Part shown: in pieces, positions 36,132-48,207 of the stretch | Layout of the letters: each line of letters starts with the position of its first letter | Position numbering within the stretch: the stretch's first letter is position 1 | DNA from: Brachionus rotundiformis | Taxonomy: Eukaryota; Rotifera; Eurotatoria; Ploima; Brachionidae | Assembly: GCA_016802295.1 (NCBI GenBank) | Contig: JAESIW010000180.1 | Coordinates: 4,013,975 to 4,077,974, forward strand | DNA length: 64,000 bases | Direction: 5' to 3' | Notes under the pieces: model-generated | What the model was told of the DNA's origin: nothing | What the model saw: the letters and a program-made list of their open reading frames with translations, nothing else | Database searches by the model: none | Made by a program: the position numbers and the translations under genes

Positions 36132-36341
36132 ATGCCTCATTTGAATTATATCCCCATTTTTTTAAAGAACGGATGGGGTGACATAATCGATCTTGACTCT
36201 ATCTGCAGTATCGATATTTTTATCTACGCTAACGCTCAGAAGCGTTTAGCCTGGTTTTGGCATACTTTGCTTTCCAAATACTTCTTTGCCAATGACCGCT
36301 TTGAAGCTATTTATTGTTTGCCCAAAAATGGCACTCACTGA
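36132..36341 (+). CDS. Small hypothetical protein, LNYIP type
   Basis: A 69-residue frame opening MPHLNYIPIFLKNGWGDIID, then DLDSICSIDIFIYANAQKR and an aromatic-rich end. Base composition is less AT-biased than its surroundings, which supports past or present coding. I do not recognise the family. The motif at its start recurs at 35314, suggesting a repeated gene or element-encoded module. It ends just before an oppositely oriented LINE relic and lies within the inverted repeat at 34300-36913. It may be a gene fragment. Confidence 0.35.
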   Translation: MPHLNYIPIFLKNGWGDIIDLDSICSIDIFIYANAQKRLAWFWHTLLSKYFFANDRFEAIYCLPKNGTH

Positions 36342-36344
36342 TAA

Positions 36345-36650
36345 ACTGTTTCATATTTTACCCAGCGATTTGTTAAGAAATTATATCTTAATGGGCCTCT
36401 GCGATTTATTTCTCAGATCAGTCTTTTTTCTTATGGATTAATTAAGTCTCCCCTTAAACGACGACTTTTAATGCTCATAAGATTTAAGCATTTCAATCCG
36501 TCTTCATAAGACTTAGTTCTAGTAGAGTCAATCAATTGTGTCGCTTTTCATTGTACTTTTTTATGAAATTAAATATCTGTTTTTAAATACAGACTCCAGG
36601 CTCCTACTCCATACTCCAGATGGGACCTCAAAAGTGAATAATATAGTTTA
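36345..36650 (-). mobile_element. Decayed LINE reverse-transcriptase fragment
   Basis: On the minus strand: YYSLLRSHLEYGVGAWSLYL, then KATQLIDSTRTKSYEDGLKC, NLMSIKSRRLRGDLI and, after stops, RYNFLTNRWVKYE. These follow the order of jockey-like LINE motifs downstream of the RT catalytic core (RPHLEYA..W, QRRATKLI, RRLRGDLI, FFTNRVV..W). Several stop codons show it is dead. Confidence 0.75.
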
Positions 36651-36679
36651 GTTAATAACTAACTATGGTCAATAATCTA

Positions 36680-36913
36680 CGGAAGCCTGGTTTCAAGAAA
36701 TATATAATGTAGAAAGAAACAAGCCAGGAAAAAATAAGGAATTAAGGTTTAGAAACCTAATCTTCTTAGTAAAATTAAAATATATAGATTTAAAGATCTA
36801 ATGTCAAAAATTATAACTATTTAGGGCTTTATAAAGACATTTATTCCAGAAAAATATTTCACAAAAAAGTAACAATGAATATGAAATTACTGAAGTTTTT
36901 CTTTTGGAACCTG
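36680..36913 (-). repeat. Right arm of the 230-bp inverted repeat
   Basis: Reverse complement of 34300-34526; see that entry for landmarks. It starts immediately after the LINE relic at 36345-36650. Confidence 0.8.
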
Positions 36914-37497
36914 TCGTGTCAATTTAGGAAACAACTACCATTCCTATTAAGAATAAAATAGAATTGATTATTTTTTAAATTTGTACTTTTTACTAATTAC
37001 TTTTTACTAATGCAGTTCTGATTTATTTTTCCAATTCAATCAAAGATAGAATAGCTCGTAAAGAAAAATAATTTCGACATATATTTTTTATTTTATATTA
37101 AAATTAGATCTAAAAAAACTATTTAATCATTGTTTTAAAAAAAATAGAAATAAAAAGAGGACAAAATATCAAATGAATAAAATATTGAATTAAAAATAAT
37201 AATAAAATTTAAAATTTTCAAAAAAAAGTTTAAAAAATTATTTACAAAAATGTTTTGTTCTCCTCTTGTAAATATTAACTTTTTTAGACACAAATAATTT
37301 ACCATTATAAAAACTACATTTAGGAAAATTTTTACCATTTTTTTTCCAAAATTTTTTTATCTTTAAACAACAAAAAAACATACACACATGCTGAGACAAA
37401 AAGTCAAAATATTAGATAGCTTAAACAAATAGAAAATCTCGGACGGTCCTTTTTGAGTGAAGCAAAAATTAAATAAAATTAGATAACTTGGAGAAAG
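36914..37497. other. 3' flank of CDX, no gene seen
   Basis: A-rich and T-rich sequence downstream of the CDX stop codon, likely including its 3' UTR. No other feature was recognised. Confidence 0.5.
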
Positions 37498-39291
37498 TTA
37501 GATAGATTGAAATTGAGATAAAACTTGAATAATACTATTTGATGAATTGGCCGCCGGTTGTGGTAAACTAGTCGAATTCGGACGACTAATCAAATAGTCG
37601 GTGTTCGAAAACTGAAAATTTTGCTGAACTGGAGCCATTTGATTGAAGTCGGTTGGTTGACTGGGCGCCATAAAGCCCGAATAGTCCGATTGAAAGCTTT
37701 GCTGGTATGCTGGATAAGGCGCTTGGTAAAAACTCTGATACGTGTTGACTGGCGAGTACTGGTTGTACACAGGCTGAGCGAATTGAGCCTGATTGAAACT
37801 CTGAGCCGAGTAAGTTTGGTATTGGGAGTTCTTGTTTACTGGTAAACTTAAGCTTTTGCCATTTTTGTCAACATTTTCTGGCTTGGCCTCGCTCGAGTCA
37901 TCGCCATTCACCGACTCGTCATACTCATCATCCATCTCATCATCTGAATATTCATTTTTGACACTTTTAGTGGTCGATGAGACATTTTCTTGCTGAGCTT
38001 GGCACATCTTTTGCTTTCTGTTGGTCTTTCTCTCCTTGGCTCGTCTATTCTGGAACCATATTTTAATCTTAAAGTAAAAAAGTCCATTAAATGTCTTTCC
38101 AATTGGAAAAATGTCCAATTTCTTACTTGTCTCTCGGACAGATTGAGCACTTGAGAGAGCTCGGCTTTCCTCTTTATGGTAATGTATTTGCTGAACAAAA
38201 ACTCTTTTTCCAATTCGACTCGTTGCGGTTCAGAGTAAACTACGCGGTATTTATCTTTGGTTCTTGTTTTACCTTCATAAATAAAAAATCATAAATACAA
38301 TATGCATACAAGATTGGCATAGCATAACTGTTAATTAAATGCTAAACTTAAAATAATAAAGCAATAAAACAATAAAATTTTTTTTTTAGAATTTTTTTTG
38401 TTTTAATTAAACTTTATGAATCTTTTTTTCTTAATATTTACTCAATAAACAATCGTAAATATTGTCAGTTATGCTTGATAGATAAAAAGTTTTATGGCTG
38501 TTACCATTGGGCGCTGATTTGACAGGCTTCATCCATTCGAAAGACTCGGGTGGGGCGTTTGGCGCCGATGTCGAGCTTACGTTCGTGTTTTGGGAGCCGG
38601 TGGTGGTGGGCGTCGAGGTGTTTTTGTTTGAATTTGGTGACGAAGTGAACGAAGAAGAGGACGACGAGGACAATGCTTGATTGGTCAATGGTTCCATCTT
38701 GGGCGAAGAGGAGACTAATTTGGAATTTTTGACATCCATGTCTTCGTACTTGGGGCTTGAGTAGTAGGCCATTGAGGCATATTGTCTTTGGTACTGGTCG
38801 TAGTGGTAAAAATTGTTGTGATTGAATGCGCTTTGGGAAGCGAAATTTCTCGAATTGTGGAATAAATTTTGCTGATGGTATTTGGCAAAATCGTTCGGCG
38901 ACGAAACTTCGTTGGCAAACGAGGCCTTGTCCTGGTCTTGGTAGGGGTGGAAATAGTCCGAGTCGCTCGAAGACGAGGTGTTTGTTGGGTTGGTGTTGGG
39001 CGAAGAGTTTTTAGACAAGTTGGGAGTCGACTGCCAGTTAAGGTGCAAAATTGGCTTGTGCAGCTGGCTAACCAGAGTAGACTGCTCTTGGTTGTCGACT
39101 AGGCTGTTTACGGAAAAGGCCTGATTGGATTGATTGTAGTGCTGTTGCAGCACTGCCGCCGCCACGGCCGGGTTCTGGTAATAGAACTCGTTCTGTCCAT
39201 AGTAGTAATTGGTCAAGCTGGGATCCGACTCCTTCTCGATCGGGGTCGATGAGCCTATCAATGCGGGCGAACCAGATAGAATTTCTTGCAT
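37498..39291 (-). CDS. CDX: Caudal-type homeobox transcription factor
   Basis: ParaHox transcription factor that patterns the posterior body and gut in animals; nuclear. Three exons (minus order) give 521 residues: 39291-38442, 38272-38127 and 38067-37498. The N-terminal 280 residues are rich in Ser, Asn, Gln and Tyr. FEWMKPVK near residue 250 is the PBX-interacting hexapeptide of CDX proteins. The homeodomain begins KTRTKDKYRVVY, continues YITIKRKAELSQVLNLSERQ and ends IKIWFQNRRAKERK. The intron within the homeodomain falls between the RQ and IKIW codons. The Gln/Tyr-rich C-terminus is probably an activation region, with an acidic patch (DDEMDDEYDE). Coding GC is clearly above that of the surroundings. 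A 164-bp tandem duplication lies about 450 bp upstream. Confidence 0.96.
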
Positions 39292-39744
39292 TGTTTTAGA
39301 TTTTTATTTTATGATAGAAATTTGTTCTTTTATTTTGTTATTTTTTCAAGCTAGGAATTAAATATTTAATTTAATTTGATTTGTAATAAAACTATCTAAC
39401 TCTGTGTAAATTAAATAGTCGATTTTGATTTTCTAAAGAGATATTTTAATTGGTTAGATCTAATTTGAATATGAAAATTAATCTTAATTATGATTGGTTG
39501 GGTCTGGTTTATATTTTAATTAAATGAGAAAATTGATAAAATAATTTTTGATATGAGCTCATTTGTTACTTTTTTCCTATTGGCGAATCTTGATTAATAA
39601 TCGATTCTCTAGCAGCCCATTCTAAGATCGCACCTAGGCGACTGATTTCCACGACTCTCGATATGGCTAGAAACAAATTGATTACTAAAATGCATTCAAT
39701 ACTTATCTAATCAATCAATTAATTAATTTATCAATTTATTGCCC
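39292..39744. promoter_or_regulatory. 5' region of CDX
   Basis: Sequence between the CDX start codon and the tandem duplication. A GC-richer patch around 39600-39665 stands out from the AT-rich background. No specific promoter element can be assigned. Confidence 0.4.
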
Positions 39745-40060
39745 GAGTCCTTGGTGCAAATTTATTCAAGTTGTGGACACCAAGACAGCAAATAGCTGTC
39801 CAATCGCCCACAAACCTCGATTTTCATGTCTCTCGGAACCTACTCTCTTTGAAAATAATTTATCATATGCTTTTTTTGATCTAAAATGAAAGATGGATAA
39901 CTTATGAAGAGTCTTTGGTGCAAATTTATCCAAACAGTGGACACCAAGACAGCAAATAACTGTCCAGTCTCCCACAGCCCTCGATTTCCATGTCTCTCTG
40001 AACCTACTCTCTTTTAAAATAATTTATTATATGCTTTTTTGTTCATAATGATAACTGGTT
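39745..40060. repeat. Two tandem 164-bp units upstream of CDX
   Basis: Units 39745-39908 and 39909 to about 40060 repeat in the same orientation with a period of 164. Shared landmarks in order: TTGGTGCAAATTTAT, GTGGACACCAAGACAGCAAA, CCCACA, CATGTCTCTC, AACCTACTCTCTTT and TATGCTTTTTT. The left half is unusually GC-rich for this window and contains the imperfect inverted motif GGACA...TGTCC. No protein match is evident. Confidence 0.8.
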
Positions 40061-40766
40061 TATCTATGAAGCACAGGTTTATTATGACAAAATTTACTAA
40101 TGATTAAAAAAGGGCCCAGTGTGAGGTTATATAAAATTTAGAGGGGGTGTTTTTTTGAAATAGCGAAAGATAAGTAAATCGTTTGATACTTTTCTTTGAT
40201 TGAATTGATTAAAAATCAATTTATTGTCACGAGTACCATAAAAATAGATATCTATAAAAAAAAAAGGGACAAATATTTCAAATATTTATTGACTTTTAAT
40301 CGATTATGTAACGATATATTCGATTATTGTAAATTTTATTACATTCGGTCTCTAAAGAGAACAAAATTTAATATAATCTGATTAATCAAACACTAAATTA
40401 GACACATTTAATTTGAAATTTTTTATCTATTTGGTCACTAATCCGACTAAGAGTCAAATGTGTTCAAGAGCCAATTCTGGTACATTTAAAATTAAATTAA
40501 ATAAATAACATTTAAGAAGAGACATATTTTTGCCTAAACTGACAATTTTATTAGGCTCAAATTTAAAGAAAGTTTTAAAATGAAAAAAAAAATATTTTAA
40601 TTTAACTTTACAATCATAAATTTTGGAAAAGAAAATTATCTCTAGCAAAAAAAATTAATATTTAAAAATAAAATTCAAACACACAAATATTTTCTAGTGT
40701 TTTTTAGTTAAAAAAACTCCAAGTATAATAAAAATGTAAATAATAAGTTTTCAAAAAAAAAAAAAA
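40061..40766. other. Intergenic, no gene seen
   Basis: AT-rich stretch between the CDX upstream region and the 3' end of the CBM14 gene. Nothing recognisable was found apart from homopolymer runs. Confidence 0.5.
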
Positions 40767-42460
40767 CTAAAACAATAGAAGATAAAAATTTAAGTTTAAG
40801 ATAAAAAATATGTTTAAAAAATTTAGAGTTAATCGCCACGCTGACGACACGGTTTCTTCGGCGAGTAGAAAATTCTCGGCGTTCTCGTCCGAGTAGTCTT
40901 CGTATAGTGGCGATTGGGTCTTTTTGTCCGTGTCCAAGTTGAATTGTAGGTTAAGTAGCAAATCTTGACCAAAGGTGTCACTCACTTCCATCAGCTCGTT
41001 GTCCATGTATTCGACTTCTTCTGCTTCAGCTGCTTCCACATCTTCGTAATAAGACAATATGCGGTCGGTAGTGCTCCGGACTGTGTTCGAGTGCACTTTT
41101 TCGGTAATGAACAATCGCGATGAAAGATTGGGCACATAGTTGTCCTGCGAATTGGACCGATTGTTCAAAGCAAATATATTGTTGATTATTTGAAGTGGTT
41201 GAATGGCTTTTGTGCTCAAAATGCGTTGGTTATTGGACGAATTATGGTGTATTCCACTGGTTGTAGCTTCATCATGAGTTATAAAAGTTTTTTTGCCATT
41301 TGATGATAAGATAGTAAAATTTTTTATTTTAGAATTATTTTTTTCGTCCAATCTCTCATTTTTTTCATTATCAAAACTACGAAGTTTTTCGAGCAAATTG
41401 GAACTAAATAGGGTAGTATATTTTGGACCCGATTGAACTATTGGATTGGCTTTTTTGCTCGCCGTGGACTGTGTAGTGTTTATTTGAATTTTGTAGTTAC
41501 CAGTGGGCTCAGGATAATCATTGTAATATTCTCCATCATAATAAGTATTGTATTGAGGATAAACATCATCATCATAAATGTACTCAGATTCACCATTTTC
41601 TTCCTCTTCCTCTTCCATGTAATAACTTTGGTCATTAGGCAACATTTTAAAATTCGCCTGAACTGTGGTCTTACTGGTTGAAAAAGAAGCTTTAGAAGAC
41701 CTGGTCCAAGATGAGGTAGAAGTAGTGGAAGTAGTGCTTGTTGAAGTGGTAGTAGTTTTTGTAATAATGGTAGAAGCAGTGGTTGTTGATGATTTTGTTG
41801 TGGCTACAGTACTTTTGGTGACCAGAGTGTTTGACTGTGATGATGTACTCTGTTTAAAGGTATTGCCAAAATTCTTATTACCAACATCTGGTTGGAACAT
41901 TTTGGAATATTGTTTAAAAGTAACCAGAAGTTCATTTAATTCTTTAGATGTGTCAATTATCTTATTTGTTGTAGTAGAAGTTGTGTACGAGTTGATGTCC
42001 TCGTCGGTGAATAAATAACCAGGTACAAAGTCTTTTCCGTAAATGTATTGATACCAGCTCAAGCAGTTTAGCTTTAAGTAAAATTTTAAAGTGAAAAGAA
42101 TGAGCAGATAAGATTTTATAGGGTTTAAATTTTTACCATCGGAGACATTTCACAAACTCGTTGAATAGGATGGAACATGGTGCCAGCTGGACACTTTCTT
42201 TCCAATGCCTCTTCGAACACTGTACCAACATAAAGACAGTGCCAGTATTTACGGCAATCTTTGTGCACGTAATGACCTTCGTCTTGCTTATTACTACATG
42301 AAAATTTTGCTTCAGATAATTTTGGTGTAAACCTACGCTCAGAGTTTTCCATCATCTTAAAAATGTCTATACCTCTGAGGTAGTTTTTTTTGGAACAGAC
42401 AACATTACCCACCGTAACATTTAAAAGTATTACCAAAATAGCCAAGTCTTTACAAAACAT
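40767..42460 (-). CDS. Secreted chitin-binding (peritrophin-A, CBM14) protein with Thr/Ser-rich mucin-like region
   Basis: Two exons (42460-42137 and 42071-40767) give 542 residues. The chosen ATG opens a signal peptide (MFCKDLAILVILLNVTVGNVVC); an upstream in-frame ATG would place it internally. One CBM14 domain spans about residues 50-113, with six Cys: FSCSNKQDEGHYVHKDCRKYW, CLYVG, KCPAGTMFHP, VCEM and LNC, the last across the intron. The rest is low complexity: a Thr/Ser-rich block likely to be O-glycosylated, acidic and Tyr-rich stretches, and a hydrophobic C-terminal tail (SSAWRLTLNFLNIFFILN) that could be a GPI-anchor signal or membrane anchor. Likely a cuticle, trophi or gut-lining protein; that role is inferred. 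The first 40 codons have an inverted, broken copy at 44731. Confidence 0.88.
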
Positions 42461-44730
42461 TTTGTTTTTGTTGTTTAGAAACAATTCTACATTAGCGTCG
42501 AAACAAAAACAATTTGGTAAGATTTGCCAAAATATAAACAATAACAAGAAATTAAATTCTATTAATTTGAGATTATAATTTAGTTAGAAGAAAGATATTT
42601 GAGTATGAGCTAGAAAAACAAACAAATAAAATGACTAATTCACCAAAATTGATAATCTAATAAAAGATAGGTTAATGCCTAATTTGGTCAAATATTTTGA
42701 ATTAGCGGAGGGATTAGGTCCACGCTTTATTAAATATTGATAAGATGGATATACAAATTTATATCATTAAACTAATCATATGATGTCTATTTGACCAAAT
42801 ATCAACTTAAAAATTTGTTTATATCTTGTTTTTAATTAAGTATTAAATTTAAAAGATTCTATATCATACATTGTTTTTCGTGTAGGATTAAGCGCATTAA
42901 GCTTGGTTTTAAGATCAGCTCAGTAAGATAAACCAACAGTGGTCATTTTGCAGTTCATTTTTGTAATGTCATGAATTGGTAGACTAAATTTGCCAAAAAT
43001 TTTTAACCATTTCAATTCAAACAAAAGTCTCATGTCAACAATTTAAAGATATATTTTGACGGAAATATTTTTTTGGGGTCATTAGACAAAGACAAGCAAA
43101 TGATCTTTAAAAAACCGACTAGGAATAGATAAAATAGATTCAAGCCAAGTTCTTGAACATCTTCAAAATTTTTCATTTTTTACTCAAGTACTTGAAATTT
43201 ATAATTAAATTAATTTTTTTTCAAAAACACTTGAAATTACATTATTTACTTTTAAGATAAGTTGTATCAATTAAAAGAACATAATGTCAACAACATACAT
43301 TCAGGTAGTGAGTGAATTTAAAAGGTTGAGCCAGGCAATAATCTAATTTATTATTTAATAAAGAATGCACTGTAATTGATTACTAGTCGATGCTCAATAT
43401 TGATAATATTAAGTCATAAACTAATTAGCACAGGGCAATAAATGTTGTTAAATTATTACGAAAAAATTGAAAACACATTTTTTGAATGTCTTTTTTGCTA
43501 GACTTTTTAGGTTTATTGCTCCTGGTATATTTACCATTCGTGAATAATTTGATCTTGATATTGAATCATAACTTATTGATTATCATCGAAAATTTCAAGT
43601 ACTTGGCAATAAATATTTTGCTAATTTGTAAATACTTGAACTTTTCGAGTTTTGGAATTTAAATTTTATATGAAGCCAATTTTTTCATTAATTATTAGCC
43701 CTATTCAAAAATACCATTTTTTATATTCAATCACTCACGTGATCTAAATAAAATTCGAACTAAAATTTCCCAATTCAAGGATCCATAAATATCGAGAATG
43801 TATTTCTTGAATAAAAATTTCCAAGAATGTTTAAGGTTTAATTAAAATTGTTTAAAATCATAAAGTTAAATGACACTTTATGATTTTTTTTTCATTTTTG
43901 GATAATATCTGGTTAAGTTCAGTTATAAAATAAAAATTTCTTGATAATTGAGTTTTCATTTTAGTAAATGATTAAAATTAAAATTTTTTCAAAGAGTTAA
44001 GATAAAAAAATTAGTTAGGACAGTCGATTTGATATCATTACGCTTTATCATAAATCAAATGATTTATTAATAATTTAGAATTTGATTTCAATTTTCATTA
44101 GTTCAAAATTATCTTTTGACAGTATTTGTCTGTTTTTTAATAAACTGAACTACGCAATTATAATTCAATATTTTATTAAAAACTCAAAGATTGATGAAAA
44201 AAAAAGTTTTAAATTAAGTTAAAAACAGCTTAAAAAAAGTAAATTTTCATATTTCCATTAATTATCTATTTTCAAAAAAATACAAAAAGTTTTTTAATTT
44301 AAAGAAATCACAAAAATCAATCAATCTTTAGAAAATAATGTTCATATGATTAAAATTTTTTAAAAAAAATAAAATTCCAAACTAAAGACTTTACACTTAT
44401 AAATTTAAGAATAGAAATTCTTCTCAATACTCTACATACAAATTGGTTATATTTATTATAGATATTAATTTAAATTATACTACAGTTTAAAGTGATTTAG
44501 AGTTCATTTTGTATTTAAAAAACGGATGATAATCACATATTGAATAGATAAAATAATATTTACTTCTTTTAGATACATTACCTAAATAATAGATAAAATA
44601 AAACACTTGATAGAATTCTTAGAATTTTATTACTCTTTATCATTTTTATCTTTTTTTTTTCTTCAAATTCCCATATATAAATAATTATAAGAGAGAATTA
44701 TTCTTTTTTCTGTACCAACCCTTAATAAGA
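42461..44730. other. 2.3 kb intergenic, no gene seen
   Basis: AT-rich region between the CBM14 start and its inverted fragment. No open frame with protein character and no clear repeat was recognised on either strand. Confidence 0.5.
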
Positions 44731-44858
44731 ATTGTTTCTAAACGACTTGACAATTTTGGTAATACTTTTAAATGTTACGGTGGGTAATGTTGTCTGTTCC
44801 AAAAAAAACTACCTCAGAGGTATAGACATTTTTAAGATGATGGAAAACTCTGAGCGTA
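44731..44858 (+). pseudogene. Inverted, start-less copy of CBM14 gene exon 1
   Basis: Nearly identical (a handful of changes near the 5' end) to the first about 128 bp of the CBM14 coding sequence but on the opposite strand, 2.3 kb away. It reads LNVTVGNVVCSKKNYLRGID and ends after MENSER. The parent ATG is replaced by TTG, and the frame runs into unrelated sequence before the CBM14 domain. It is non-functional as a copy of the parent. Confidence 0.88.
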
Positions 44859-45306
44859 TGTCCACTTTTCGTTCATTTTTGAGTTATTATATGAAAGTAT
44901 TTTCTTTTCCTGCATTAGCCTAAAAAATACAACTTTTAAGATACAATAAAAAGCTAAAAGCCAAACTTTTCAAAAAATTTAATTAAATAACGCACTTAGA
45001 ATGTTATATCAAAATAAAAACATAATCCGATTTTAGAAATATCAAACTTTATTTTCATTATTTAAACGAATATCAAAAATTCTAAAATATCATCAGAAAT
45101 AATCTTTTTCTACAATAAATTACTTGGGATAAGTTTTTAAATTGCACAAAAATTAATTACAAAATCTAAATTTACATTTGACCAGTTATATATAAATAAG
45201 GTAAATCAACACAAAAATATACTCAATATAAATACAACCAAAAATTAAACCGAATAAATAAAATAGAATAGATACGGTTTCTAGATATAATTCAACTTAA
45301 ACTAAA
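44859..45306. other. 3' flank of KLHL18, no gene seen
   Basis: AT-rich spacer downstream of the KLHL18 stop codon; it likely includes the 3' UTR. Nothing else was recognised. Confidence 0.5.
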
Positions 45307-48207
45307 TCAACTTGAATTACGGTTATTCTGACTTAGCATGCTACTTGGATTGATAATTGTGGCAAACTGATTATGTTCCTCTTCTTCTTCTTCCATTAGA
45401 GAGTAGTAGTTGTTCAGTATTGGTTTACTGTTTGGAAGCGTAATTTGATGGGATTGATTTAAATCTTTTCTTGAACTTAAAGGTGTTTCATTTGGTCCTG
45501 GTAAATTAATATCAAAAGGAAGAACACCAACACCAACAACCCCTTCGTGAGCAATCATTGATGACATAATCGTCCACTGGTCAATTTCAGGATCATACAT
45601 TTCGACTGAGTTAAGGTTGGAAATACCATCATACCCCCCAATAGCATACAGTCTACTATTACATGTTACCATAGCCATTCGACTACGTTTTACATTCATT
45701 GATGAGACAAATTCCCATTTATCTTTGATCGGGTCATATCTTTCGACTGAATTGAGAAAATTAAGAGAGTCATAGCCTCCAGCTGCATAAAGTTTGCCAT
45801 TTAGACCCGCAAGTCCTAGGCGACATCGCTTTGTTTTCATTGGAGCCACAAATGACCAAGTATCCTTTTGAGTATCATAGCATTCAACCTATTAGAATTA
45901 AGTTAAATTTAATAAATTTTAAATCAACTTTGATCAAAAGTCAAATTTTTTTCCCTATTCTGCAAGCTCAAAAAAAATTTATACAAAAAATGATACAAAA
46001 CACTTGGTTATGGTTCAAGATTTTTCATTTTGTGCAAAAAATATCTTAATTTTGAGAGTTACATTTTTTTGATCATCTTTAGTTTTTCAAATTATATAAG
46101 AACTAATTACAGAATCGTAGATTCGGTATCCATCGTGGCCCCCTGCAGCATAAATCATAGAATTAAAAGCTGTTATTCCAGTGGCACTTCTGTGTTTTTT
46201 CATGTTGCTTAAAATTGTCCATTTGTCGTTCTTAGGGTCGTACATTTCAACTGTATCAGATGATGCGAACCCATCATAGCCGCCACAAACATAAAGTTTA
46301 TTATTTAGTACAGCAGATCCCAAAGCGCTAAATTAAAACTAATTAATTTAAATCTAATCTAATTTGATCAATTTTTAATAGATGGTGAAACCTTGCGAAA
46401 AAAAATTAATACTAAAAAAAAATAAAAGTAATCTGATTTATTATTATGAAGGTAAAAAATTGAAATTTTTCTATTACACTTTAATTTAATCTTAATATTG
46501 AAATAAAACAATTTAAGAATAGTAAAATTTTTAAATTTAATTCCTAATTAAATTAAATTCAATAAGAATTAAAATATTAATTTTATTTTTGTTGTTGTTT
46601 CAGATACAAAATTTGAAAAAGTTTAGATACTTGAATATTTGAATATTTTCTTTTCATTTTTAATTGATAATTTAATTTATATTTAGTTTATTACAGAACA
46701 TTTTGGTTACTAAGAAAAGTTATTACTCAATAAATTGTATAAAACATTTAATTTAAAAACATTTAAAAACATTATAGTATCATCCGAAATAATTACAAAT
46801 TACATTGGTATATGTCTTTTAATAAAAACGAAGAAGCATAAATTTAAAATTCTCTAACATTGAGAAAAATAATAATTTTTGTGAATATTTACCTTCGAGG
46901 TTTAGAAATTGATGTAACTCTTCTCCATTTTTTGGTTTCAGGCTCGAATACTTCTACGGTTGAGAGTCTTTCTAGACCATTGTAGCCGCCAATAGCATAT
47001 AACTTTCCTAAATTAGATAAAATGTAATTATATGGAACAATTGATTACGTATTGAGTTACCTTGAAGGACAGCCACAGCTACTCGGCTTCTACTAGTGAC
47101 CATTGATTCTGCTACTTTCCACTTGTTATTAATGCAGTCATACACCTCGACTGTGCTCAAATTGCCTCCTGTTGAATTTGTGCCGCCAATTACATAAATT
47201 AATCCAAAAGTATCATTACAACATCTTGGCTTTAGATTAAATACTTTAATATTATTTCGTTTGTCTGGTAACAGATGATAATAAATCGCTTCGTCTAACA
47301 AGTCTCTTGATTTTAAATTGTTTCTAACCATTATCTCTTTGCCAATGGTTTCGACCAAATAGACAGGTGCAACTAGCGGAAGTCTTATCAATTTTAACAA
47401 ATCGTACAAATAATCGATTCTAATTTTTTCATCATGTTTAACCCAGTCTAACAAGATCTCATAAACTTGCTCTTCACATTCAACATTTAACTCATCTCTA
47501 TGCAACAGTTCTGCTAGTTCCTCATGACCAAGCTCCAAAAACTCGTGAGTTTGAGCTATTTTTAGGAAATTTTTGTTTATAAATCGATTCACAGCCAAAA
47601 CTAAGTCATGGCACATTAACTGGTCAGCAAAGTTTCTCAGACACAGGGCATCTTGTACGGTCAACCTTTTTTTCACAAAATCACAGCATGCATTTTTTAT
47701 ACTTTTCAAATGGAAAAAATTGGCACCAATCAACAAAGATTGGACATTTTCATTAGTTATCGTTATCTTTCCATTGTAAGAATAATTAATAATTTGTTCC
47801 AGAGCTATGGGATCAATGTTATTTATGCTAATAACATCCTGTTTGGACTCGACAAGATCGTGCAAGAACATGGCGTTAAAGTATGGAATACTTGCAGCGA
47901 GCACAATACGATGTGCTGTGTATTTATGGTCTTGGGCAATTATGGTTATATCACAAAGTTTTCCAAGACGTCTTATTTCTTCCATGTTCTGAAAACCATT
48001 GTTTGACCAGTTGGGATCAGAAAAGTTTTCCACGCTTGAGAGTATGTTGCTGGATAAGGATGGTATTTTGCCATTCATTTGACTACTGTTAATTGTCATG
48101 TTGGATAGGGTCGAGTTTAAATTAGAAAAAAGGGACAATGTATTTGCGTAATTGGAACTTCCCAATAATGGAACATTTGGATTTATTGACTTGGATCTGA
48201 GTTCCAT
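45307..48207 (-). CDS. KLHL18: Kelch-like protein 18, CUL3 substrate adaptor
   Basis: BTB-BACK-Kelch adaptor that brings substrates to CUL3 ubiquitin ligases. Four exons (minus order) give 686 residues: 48207-47061, 47007-46893, 46327-46111 and 45888-45307. The N-terminal 75 residues are Ser/Asn-rich. The BTB domain starts NMEEIRRLGKLCDITI and has AHRIVLAASIPYFNAMF. The BACK domain includes SRDELNV-like HRDELNVECEEQVYE. Six Kelch blades carry repeated GG and Tyr-Gly motifs (YAIGGYNGLERLSTVEVF, YVCGGYDGFASSDTVEMY, YAIGGYDGISNLNSVEMYD). These match KLHL18 more closely than other KLHL members. A C-terminal extension of about 75 residues has a run of seven Glu broken by one other residue. Its start codon is 210 bp from the divergent PDCD2 gene. 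Confidence 0.94.

Noticed and set aside
38826..39102. Plus-strand Arg/Gly-rich frames over CDX exon 1
   Set aside because: Produced by the GC-richer antisense of a Ser/Asn-rich coding region; no motif.
41433..42018. Long plus-strand frames over the CBM14 gene
   Set aside because: They are antisense shadows of the Thr/Ser-rich coding region, Val-rich and without domain resemblance.
47653..48092. Overlapping plus-strand frames within KLHL18 exon 1
   Set aside because: Antisense to a well-conserved BTB-BACK coding exon, with no independent support.
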